Shown here: positions 1-5,947 of the stretch, in pieces | Layout: the number at the start of each line of letters is the position of its first letter | Numbering within the stretch: position 1 is the first letter of the stretch | Assembly (NCBI GenBank): GCA_947307005.1 | Contig: CAMZHY010000184.1 | Span: forward strand, 1-7,121 | Length of the DNA: 7,121 bases | Source: an uncultured Planctomycetaceae bacterium | Lineage (GTDB): Bacteria; Planctomycetota; Planctomycetia; Pirellulales; Thermoguttaceae | Direction of reading: 5' to 3' | Program-made: the position numbers and the translations under genes | The notes under the pieces: generated by a model | The model's database searches: none | What the model saw: only the letters and a program-made list of their open reading frames with translations | Told to the model about the DNA's origin: nothing

Positions 1-82
1 TACCCTCCGGGGTAATCTCCGAAGCAAGGAGCCCCGTCGTCGCAAAGAGCGCGACAAAGAGCGCAAACAGTGTCTTTTTCAT
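1..82 (-). CDS. N-terminus of an exported protein (partial, cut by window edge)
   Basis: An ATG at 82..80 on the minus strand opens a reading frame that stays open to the window edge (27 codons). The start is too short for most ORF callers but well supported. A Shine-Dalgarno sequence AGGAAG (minus strand, 95..90) sits 7 nt upstream. The encoded N-terminus is a textbook Sec signal peptide: MKK, then a hydrophobic core of about 16 residues rich in Leu, Phe and Ala, then a probable cleavage site near LLA|SE at residue 20. The visible mature part is only SEITPEG. It lies 124 bp downstream of the 701-aa gene on the same strand, with a candidate terminator and promoter between them, so it is probably transcribed separately. 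The product cannot be identified from what is visible; export from the cytoplasm is the only inference. Confidence 0.8.
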   Translation of the reverse strand, partial: MKKTLFALFVALFATTGLLASEITPEG

Positions 83-117
83 TCTTCAGCTTCCTGTAGT
101 TGGCAGGGGACGATGGG

Positions 118-146
118 ATTGTCGGTCTGGGAAATGTGAAAATCAA
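118..146 (-). promoter_or_regulatory. Candidate sigma-70-type promoter for the left-edge gene
   Basis: On the minus strand, TTGATT (146..141) is followed after exactly 17 nt by GACAAT (123..118). That is 4 of 6 matches to each consensus hexamer. Transcription would begin near position 111 and give a leader of about 29 nt containing the AGGAAG ribosome site. The -10 is weak on its own. The call gains support because the same ten bases, TTGATTTTCA, form the -35 region of the better promoter at 2510..2538. Some chance match remains possible. Confidence 0.3.
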
Positions 147-147
147 A

Positions 148-172
148 CAGTTTGGCGAAAAAACGCCGACTG
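148..172 (-). terminator. Candidate intrinsic terminator after the 701-aa gene
   Basis: A short inverted repeat lies 35 nt past the stop codon of the 701-aa gene. CAG(T)TTGGCG at 148..157 pairs with CGCCGACTG at 164..172 across an A6/T6 loop, giving about 9 pairs with one bulge and one G-T wobble. Read on the minus strand, the hairpin is followed by the T-rich run TTTGATTTT. The stem is modest and the T tract is interrupted, so termination may be partial. The tail also contains the -35-like TTGATT of the next candidate promoter. Confidence 0.35.
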
Positions 173-206
173 TGGGAACTCAATTCTATTTGTGGGACGA
201 TTGACG

Positions 207-2312
207 TCAAGCGGAACGTTTCCGCCGCGGCGCGTCGCGCGTCGATTTTTGACTTTGAACGCTCGCGACGCGGCGCAGGACGATCCAGGCGCAGGCGAGA
301 ACCGCGAAGCCGACGAAGAGTTGAGTCGGCGACCAAGGGGGCGCGACCTCGTCTTCCAACGGTTTGACGCCCGTCAGACGTCCGACGGCGACGGGCGCGC
401 GCGTCCATCGTCGGACGGCGCTTTGATTCTCGGAGCCGTTTTCGGACTCGTCCTCGGGGGACGTCGCGTCTTTGGCGGACGATTTGTACGCCCACGTCTT
501 GTAGAAGAATCCGTCGAACGATATTTCGCGCCGATATTTGTCGCCGCCTCCCGGCTCGAGACCCTCTGGAAGTTCGGGAACGCAGAGGACGACGGGCCAG
601 CCTTGAGAATCGCTTGTAAAGAGGAAGAGCTGGTAGTAGCGTTCCAGCCCCGTCGCCGCTTTGATTTCGGGGTCGGAGACGAGAATCATATTGACGCGCC
701 GAACCCAGCCGTCGAGCGCGACGCGCGCGCCCTGATTCCGCTCCGGCTCGTTAAAAAGCGAAACGACGCCGACCGATTCTCGCTTGTCTTGCGGCGCGCC
801 TTTGGCGGCGTAGCCCGCGAGCGCCCCGTAGAACGCGCGGCGATCCGCCGTCGTCCACCGCATAGCGCGCGCGACGCGTTCGCGTTCCTCTCGCGTCGTC
901 GCCTTTTCGAGCGCGTCGTTAGGATAGACGGGAACTTCTTCGAACGCGGCGAGATCGACTCCCGCGCGTCCGAGGGACGCCGAGGCGGGCGTCCATTTCA
1001 GACGCGTCGCGAGAAAGGTATGAGCGCCGTCCGATTCCGTTCCGAACTTAACGCCACGCGCCGCGACGCGTTCGCCGATCCCCGGCGTTGGCGCCGCGTC
1101 TCGGGGGTTGTCGAAGAAGGACTTCGGCGCCGTAAAGGTCGGAAGATTCGTTAAGTAGAGCGCCGCCGTCTTGTCGTCGTCGAGCGCGACGACCGCGCGA
1201 CAAATCGACTCCGCGCCGACGCGTTCCTCCTCGATCGGACTCAGCGCGATCCTTTCGATCGATTGAAGCGTTCCGCGAATCGTTTCGACCTCGCCGTTTT
1301 TTGCGCGGTTGACGAGGACGTCGTCGGAAAGAAGTCGGTCGGGGATTCCCAGAATCGCGAGCGTCGCGGCGCGGCGTTTTGCGCTCTCGGGCGTTCCTTC
1401 GTCGAGTCGAGGTCGTTCGGGGGACGTTTCAACGCGCCATTCCTCGGCGGAGACGCCGGCGAGCTTGCCCCAGAACTCGGCGCCGTCGTTTTCGTCCGCA
1501 AGCGTCGCCGTTGGAATCGCGAGCGAGAGGACAAGGGCGCCGACCGTTTCGGGACCGACTCCGCGTCCGCGCCGACGATTTTTCTTCGTCAGACGCCTTA
1601 GAACGAGCCACGCCGCGACGACAGCTAGGAGCGCCGCGCAACGCGCGAGCCAGCCGCCCGAGCGCGACTTTTGCGCGGACGCCGCGTCGTCCTTGGTCGC
1701 GATCGAAAAATTCTCCGCGACGAACGTCGGCGCGGCGAGGAAATCGACGCCCGCGTCGTACGCCGTCGTTCGGTAGTAGACCGCCGTCGCGCGGAGCGTT
1801 TCATGTCGATATTCGACGTTCGGGTCGTCGGCGCGAGCGGGAAGCGCGCCTTGATCGACCTTGAAGCCTTCCGGCGCTTGGCGCGTTATCAGGCGGACGG
1901 GATAGGTTTTCGAATCGGGGAGCAGGACCCAGACGTCGTAGTAAAACTCGTCGGCGGAAAGCGACTTTCGTTCGGCGCGGAGCAGGCGCCCTTCGACGGC
2001 GAGGAGTTTGCCCTTGTAGAGCTTGCCCTGCTTGAGGAGCTGCAGCGTAACCGCCTTGGCGAACGGGGAAACGTCGGGCGTCGATTCCAGCGCGGTCCAG
2101 ATCGAACGGAACGCCGGGGCGTCGTGATTCGGCTGGAGGGGAAACCCGTCGTCGCGCCACGTCGAACGGTCGAATGGCGGCGTCGCCGGACGCTCCTGAG
2201 CGAACGCGATCGACGAGAACGCGATGAAAAACGCGCCGACGATCCCGCAAAGACGTCCGACGCCGCGCCGCTCGTCCGTTCCTTTGGTTTTATGCGACTT
2301 TCTCAACTCCAT
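207..2312 (-). CDS. Membrane-anchored protein with three repeated OB-fold-like beta domains, function unknown
   Basis: This is a 701-aa protein starting at ATG 2312, with GAGGAA (2324..2319) 6 nt upstream. Residues 21-38 form a signal peptide with an AFA|QE cleavage site. Three diverged copies of one domain follow, at about 98-205, 338-442 and 526-650. Each opens with a G-x6-G strand (G101/G108, G340/G347, G528/G535), continues with two beta strands around a polar turn (DSK, DDK, DSQ), and ends in a strand of the type 'APxxxxR'. Copies 1 and 3 also share YY...SD/PD, PEG and YYRT/FYKT. Membrane segments lie at about 221-240, 255-272 and 662-680. The first and third are followed by basic stretches (KKNRRRGR; RRKRSA), so by the positive-inside rule all three domains face outward. 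The OB-fold label is my reading of the pattern, not a database match. I recall similar planctomycete hypothetical proteins, without a known role. The gene is divergent from the TPR pair. Confidence 0.93.
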   Translation of the reverse strand: MELRKSHKTKGTDERRGVGRLCGIVGAFFIAFSSIAFAQERPATPPFDRSTWRDDGFPLQPNHDAPAFRSIWTALESTPDVSPFAKAVTLQLLKQGKLYKGKLLAVEGRLLRAERKSLSADEFYYDVWVLLPDSKTYPVRLITRQAPEGFKVDQGALPARADDPNVEYRHETLRATAVYYRTTAYDAGVDFLAAPTFVAENFSIATKDDAASAQKSRSGGWLARCAALLAVVAAWLVLRRLTKKNRRRGRGVGPETVGALVLSLAIPTATLADENDGAEFWGKLAGVSAEEWRVETSPERPRLDEGTPESAKRRAATLAILGIPDRLLSDDVLVNRAKNGEVETIRGTLQSIERIALSPIEEERVGAESICRAVVALDDDKTAALYLTNLPTFTAPKSFFDNPRDAAPTPGIGERVAARGVKFGTESDGAHTFLATRLKWTPASASLGRAGVDLAAFEEVPVYPNDALEKATTREERERVARAMRWTTADRRAFYGALAGYAAKGAPQDKRESVGVVSLFNEPERNQGARVALDGWVRRVNMILVSDPEIKAATGLERYYQLFLFTSDSQGWPVVLCVPELPEGLEPGGGDKYRREISFDGFFYKTWAYKSSAKDATSPEDESENGSENQSAVRRWTRAPVAVGRLTGVKPLEDEVAPPWSPTQLFVGFAVLACAWIVLRRVASVQSQKSTRDAPRRKRSA

Positions 2313-2318
2313 TGGCGA

Positions 2319-2324
2319 TTCCTC
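2319..2324 (-). promoter_or_regulatory. Ribosome binding site of the 701-aa gene
   Basis: GAGGAA on the minus strand sits 6 nt before the ATG at 2312. This fixes the start upstream of an intact signal peptide. Confidence 0.7.
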
Positions 2325-2349
2325 GCGTCTTCGTTTGCGAACGATTTGA

Positions 2350-2376
2350 GGACGTTCCGAAACGTCGCGAACGTCC
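2350..2376. repeat. Perfect 8-bp inverted repeat in the 701-aa gene's leader
   Basis: GGACGTTC (2350-2357) and GAACGTCC (2369-2376) are exact reverse complements separated by 11 nt. The spacer carries another AACGTC-type half (AAACGTCG). The repeat starts within about 2 nt of the start point predicted from the extended -10 at 2385-2390. It would therefore be either an RNA hairpin at the very 5' end of the transcript or an operator just downstream of the promoter. The host sequence is generally rich in GACG/CGTC words, which raises the chance expectation. Confidence 0.55.
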
Positions 2377-2384
2377 CCTTCGAC

Positions 2385-2393
2385 ATTATACCA
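2385..2393 (-). promoter_or_regulatory. Extended -10 promoter for the 701-aa gene
   Basis: On the minus strand, the nine bases TGGTATAAT match the full extended -10 consensus (TGn plus TATAAT). No good -35 hexamer is visible 16-19 nt upstream, which is usual for extended -10 promoters. The expected start point is near 2378, giving a leader of about 66 nt that ends in the GAGGAA ribosome site. An AT-rich consensus hexamer standing in GC-rich surroundings at the right distance from the gene makes this convincing. Confidence 0.65.
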
Positions 2394-2509
2394 GACGCGC
2401 GTCCCTTTCGCGAGTCGGTTTGACCGTTTTCATGCGATCAAACGACGTTCAAGTCGAACGAGACGGGATTTTAGCGTCGCCGCAAGAACGTATTTTCAGT
2501 TAAGGTCGA

Positions 2510-2538
2510 TTGATTTTCAGGACGATTTCGTGTATGAT
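2510..2538 (+). promoter_or_regulatory. Sigma-70-type promoter of the TPR operon
   Basis: TTGATT (2510-2515) and TATGAT (2533-2538) are separated by exactly 17 nt, with 4 of 6 and 5 of 6 matches to consensus. Transcription should start near 2545 and give a leader of about 43 nt before ATG 2588. The element decides the start codon: an upstream in-frame TTG (2510) and two ATGs (2534, 2537) fall inside the promoter itself and would not be in the transcript. Confidence 0.6.
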
Positions 2539-2544
2539 GGAAAG

Positions 2545-2557
2545 GCCCTTTCAGGGC
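2545..2557 (+). promoter_or_regulatory. Small hairpin at the predicted 5' end of the TPR operon mRNA
   Basis: GCCCT (2545-2549), loop TTC, and AGGGC (2553-2557) form a 5-bp GC-rich stem that begins at or within a base or two of the predicted transcription start. A stable 5'-terminal hairpin can protect mRNA from decay. TTTT at 2561-2564 follows after 3 nt (GTG), so weak attenuation is an alternative. The stem is short. Confidence 0.3.
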
Positions 2558-2587
2558 GTGTTTTCACTCCAGTTTTTGAGACCTGCA

Positions 2588-5500
2588 ATGCAACGATTCG
2601 ACAAGCCAGTCGCCGCGTCCTCCATTTTGCGAACGCGGGAAATCCGACGTTCGACGGTTTTTCGCGTTTTCGCCGCGCTTCTCATTGCGACGGCGCTAGG
2701 CGCGACCGCGACGTTTGCCGCGGAAGATTGGTCCGCGTTTCTCGACGCGCTCAAGACGCGCGGTTACGACGACGTCGCGCTTGTCTACCTCAAGCAGCTT
2801 CAAGACAGCGGCCAAGCGCCCCCGGAACTCGACGCCGAACTCGACTACCGCATCGGCTCGGCGGCGTTCGACGAGGCGATTTCCGCGACCGGAGCGCGGC
2901 GCGGTCAGTTGTTTGACGAGGCGGAAGCCGCGTTTGGAAAATATCTTGACGCCAATTCCGACGGAACGTACGCGCTTGAAGCGCGTTCCGGTCTTGCGCG
3001 AGTCGAAGCGGAGCGAGGCGATCGGCTCATGGAGGAGGCGCGGCGCCAGGGCGTCGAGGATTCGACGCGCGATGAAAAACTCGCGGCGGCTCGCGTCGAG
3101 TATTCCGCCGCAAAGAAGAATTTCGCCGCCGCGATTAAACTTTCTCAGACGCGCGTCAAATCGCTTCAGAGCGAAGGCTCGCGCGTCGACGAACTTCGCG
3201 CCGCGCAGGCGACCTTTCTCGATCTGACGATCCGCTACGCGACGACGCTCGCGCAAAACGCTAGAACCTTCCCCGAAGGGGCCGACGACTTCAAGAAAGG
3301 TCTGACCGACGCGCGAGAGCGTTTTGGAAAGGTCTTTACGACGTTTCAGAAGTTTACGGGCGCGTACAAAGCGCGTCTGAGCGAAGCGCAGATCGACCAT
3401 GAATTGGGCGACGACGACGCGGCGCTTGAGATTCTTTCGGAGATCGGCATCCTGCCTCTTCAGGAGGAATTTTACGCCCTTAAAACGCGGTCGCTGAAAC
3501 TTTTTGCCGAGATCGCCGACAGTCGCGACGATCCGGCGCTCCTCATGGAACTCGTTAAAAAGTTCCTCGAATGGTCGGAAGGTCAAAAGCTGCCCGACGC
3601 CTATTATCAGAGCGCCGAAGGGCGCGAAATCTATCTTCTCGTCGGCAAAGCGCTTGTGAGACTTGAAAAACTGCGGCGAAACGACTTTGCCGCTTATTCC
3701 GCCGCCGGGAAGAAGACGTTTGTCGATACGGACGATCTCGCGTATAAAGAACTCAACGTCGGTTCGAAGAAGAGTTCGACAAAGCTCGTCGTTTTGGCGC
3801 TCAAGACGCTCAGTTCCGTTGGTTCCGGGCGTTCCCAAGAGGCGCTTCAGGCGCAGGAGCTGCTCAAAGACGAAATCTTTGAGGGAATCGATCTGTCGAA
3901 GTACTCCTTTACGCAAAAAGCGAACGACTTCGACGCCGCCGCCGATATCGCGACGCGAGCCGCCGCGACCTTTTCCGAGAAGCGCATGAATTTTCAGACC
4001 GCCGCCGACGACGTGAAAGACGCCGCGGAAGCGGAGCTTAAAGACGCGGCGAGGGGCGCGCTCGACGCGTTTCGAACCGCGCTCGATCTGGGCGCGAAAG
4101 CCGTTCGTCCCGACAAACGCGCCAAACTGCCCGAAGAAACCCGCGAGGTCGCGGTCGTCGAGATCAACAAGATTCTTCTCAAACAGGCGGTCGTCGCGTT
4201 CGCGGTCGAACGTTACGAAGAGGCGTTCGTCGCCGGCGACGCCGTCGCGCGCGTCGACGACTTTGAGGACGCTCCGCAAGGCGCGATCGTCGCGCTCCGT
4301 TCTCTTCAGGCGCTGCTTGCGAAGGCGAAAACGTCCGGCGATCCCGAAACCGAGGCGCTCGACGCGCGCGTTCAGGATTACGTCGCGTTCGCGAACGAAA
4401 AGTGGGGCGACGACGATTCGTCGCCGATCGCTCAAGAGTCGATCCTCGCGCGCCTTGAAGCGGCCGCCGCGGAAGGAGACGTTCAGGGAGCGGTCGCCGC
4501 GCTCGCGAAGATTCCGGAAGATTCCCCGCGCCGCGCGTCCGCCGAACTCAAACTCGGGCGCGCTCTTTGGACCGAATGGACGCGTCGCAACGCCGCGGGG
4601 TCCGCGTCGATCGCGGACGACGGGGCGGAAGAATCGTCGGTCGATCAGGACGCGCTTCTTGAACTCGCGCGAAAATCCCTTTACGACGGACTAGAACGCA
4701 AAATTTCGTCTAACGAGGGCGTTTCCGACGACGACGCGACCGCGATCTACTCCGCCTATCTTCTCGCGCAAGCCTACGCGCAGCAGGGAGATAACGCGAA
4801 CGCCGAGAAATGGCTGAAGCATCCGCGCGTCGGCGCGCTCGCCGTCGTTGAGCGCGTCGATCATCCGGAAGAGTCCGCCTCCGTTCCCGCCTTTGTCGAC
4901 GATAATTTCCAGATATCCGTCCTCGCGTTGGAACTCCGTCTCGTCGCGAGCGACGCGGCGCGCATCGACGAAGCGCGCGACCTCATGACGCGCCTCGACG
5001 CGCTTGTCGCGGAGTCCGACGACGCGTCCGATTCCGCCGCGAAGCTGACGCGCGTTTATCTTTCGTTGGGCAAGCGCTTTGAAGAGCGTCTCGACGCGCT
5101 TAAGAAACAGGCGGACGCGGGCGACGCGTCGAAACGCGCCGAGCTTGAGGCCGCGACGAAGGGGTTCGAGACGTTCCTCAACAGCGTCGCGGACCGCGAC
5201 GAGGGGAACAGCTACGCGTCGCTGCGGTGGATCGCCGAGTCGTATCTTACGATAGGGAAGGGTCTGCTCGATAAAAACGGGGCGCCGACGGCGGAATCCG
5301 CGCCCTACTTTGCGAAGGCGCGCGAACTGTGCCGCAAATTGATTGAAAACATCAAAGCGAACCCCGATTACGCGCCGTCGGGAGACGCCGCGACCGCGAC
5401 GCTCTTAAAGGTTTGCGAGATACTTCGTTACGAGGGAAAATATCAGACGGCGTACAAGAATTTGATCTCGATTCTCACGAAGTCGCCGAACAACGTCGAC

Positions 5501-5947
5501 GCGCAGTGGGAAGCGGCGACGCTCCTCGAAGCGTGGGGGAGAATCGACCCGTCGTATTATACGAAGTCGATCGCGGGCGACGCGCCGACGACGCCGGGAA
5601 AATATCTCGTCTGGGGCTGGAACGGAATCGTCCGCCGACTCGCGCCGTCCGTCGATAAAAACGAACTCTATAAATCGCTTTACTACGACGCGTGCAAAGC
5701 GAAGGCGCGGACGCGCTACAAGTACGTCGAGAGCGTTAAGGATCCCGAAGAGAGAAAGAAACAGGCGCAGGCCGCCGAGGACGACGTAAGACGCCTGTAT
5801 CAAACGCATTCCGGATTTAACGGTCCCGAGACGGTCAAATATTTCGACGCCGCGTACCGCGGCTTCCAGAAGTTGCGCGGGGTCGCGTCTCCCGTCGGAT
5901 TGAAAGAATCCGGCGCGAAACGAGCGGTCGAGGAGGAGAAGCCATGA
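2588..5947 (+). CDS. Large exported TPR-like helical-repeat protein
   Basis: The protein is 1119 aa from ATG 2588. This start is preferred over in-frame TTG 2510 and ATG 2534/2537, which overlap the predicted promoter. It has only a weak ribosome site (GAG, 7 nt upstream). A basic n-region (to RR20-21) leads into a hydrophobic core at about 24-40 and cleavage near TFA|AED at 44. The rest is almost entirely alpha-helical, acidic and rich in Ala, Glu, Asp, Lys and Leu, with TPR-like helix pairs such as 'RGYDDVALVYLKQL' near the N-terminus and 'EGKYQTAYKNLISIL' near residue 950. A WGW motif (1009-1011) follows, and all three Cys (915, 943, 1036) fall in the C-terminal fifth, the part that best matches planctomycete TPR proteins I remember. 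I see no catalytic motif or membrane anchor. It is probably a periplasmic scaffold. The 3' end overlaps the next gene by ATGA. Confidence 0.93.
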   Translation: MQRFDKPVAASSILRTREIRRSTVFRVFAALLIATALGATATFAAEDWSAFLDALKTRGYDDVALVYLKQLQDSGQAPPELDAELDYRIGSAAFDEAISATGARRGQLFDEAEAAFGKYLDANSDGTYALEARSGLARVEAERGDRLMEEARRQGVEDSTRDEKLAAARVEYSAAKKNFAAAIKLSQTRVKSLQSEGSRVDELRAAQATFLDLTIRYATTLAQNARTFPEGADDFKKGLTDARERFGKVFTTFQKFTGAYKARLSEAQIDHELGDDDAALEILSEIGILPLQEEFYALKTRSLKLFAEIADSRDDPALLMELVKKFLEWSEGQKLPDAYYQSAEGREIYLLVGKALVRLEKLRRNDFAAYSAAGKKTFVDTDDLAYKELNVGSKKSSTKLVVLALKTLSSVGSGRSQEALQAQELLKDEIFEGIDLSKYSFTQKANDFDAAADIATRAAATFSEKRMNFQTAADDVKDAAEAELKDAARGALDAFRTALDLGAKAVRPDKRAKLPEETREVAVVEINKILLKQAVVAFAVERYEEAFVAGDAVARVDDFEDAPQGAIVALRSLQALLAKAKTSGDPETEALDARVQDYVAFANEKWGDDDSSPIAQESILARLEAAAAEGDVQGAVAALAKIPEDSPRRASAELKLGRALWTEWTRRNAAGSASIADDGAEESSVDQDALLELARKSLYDGLERKISSNEGVSDDDATAIYSAYLLAQAYAQQGDNANAEKWLKHPRVGALAVVERVDHPEESASVPAFVDDNFQISVLALELRLVASDAARIDEARDLMTRLDALVAESDDASDSAAKLTRVYLSLGKRFEERLDALKKQADAGDASKRAELEAATKGFETFLNSVADRDEGNSYASLRWIAESYLTIGKGLLDKNGAPTAESAPYFAKARELCRKLIENIKANPDYAPSGDAATATLLKVCEILRYEGKYQTAYKNLISILTKSPNNVDAQWEAATLLEAWGRIDPSYYTKSIAGDAPTTPGKYLVWGWNGIVRRLAPSVDKNELYKSLYYDACKAKARTRYKYVESVKDPEERKKQAQAAEDDVRRLYQTHSGFNGPETVKYFDAAYRGFQKLRGVASPVGLKESGAKRAVEEEKP
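5931..5936 (+). promoter_or_regulatory. Strong internal ribosome binding site for the 378-aa gene
   Basis: AGGAGG lies 7 nt before ATG 5944, inside the last codons of the upstream gene. With the ATGA overlap, it indicates independent loading plus translational coupling, and it favours 5944 over the adjacent ATG at 5947. It is much stronger than the ribosome site of the first gene of the operon, so the second protein may be made in equal or larger amounts. Confidence 0.8.

Noticed and set aside
201..210. Perfect 10-bp palindrome TTGACGTCAA overlapping the 701-aa gene's stop codon
   Set aside because: It is a single short site in a sequence rich in GACGTC-like words, not paired with a promoter. 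It is probably chance.
192..1154. A 320-codon plus-strand open frame opposite the 701-aa gene
   Set aside because: The composition is Arg-dominated and typical of a shadow frame, while the minus strand encodes a signal peptide, membrane segments and repeated domains.
1671..2423. A 250-codon plus-strand open frame crossing the 701-aa gene's start and promoter
   Set aside because: It is Arg-rich with no domain, and it overlaps the minus-strand signal peptide, ribosome site and TATAAT box.
2418..2443. Inverted repeat GTTTGA-N14-TCAAAC in the divergent region
   Set aside because: Arms are only 6 bp. It sits about 67 bp upstream of the plus promoter and does not fit a clear operator position.
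2446..2460. CGTTC-N5-GAACG inverted repeat
   Set aside because: The 5-bp arms use words common throughout this genome, so no support beyond chance.
2696..4435. A 579-codon open frame on the minus strand opposite the 1119-aa gene
   Set aside because: It is Arg-rich with no recognisable domain, no ribosome site that I see, and lies wholly inside a well-supported gene. Long antisense frames are expected where third positions are G/C and stops are rare.
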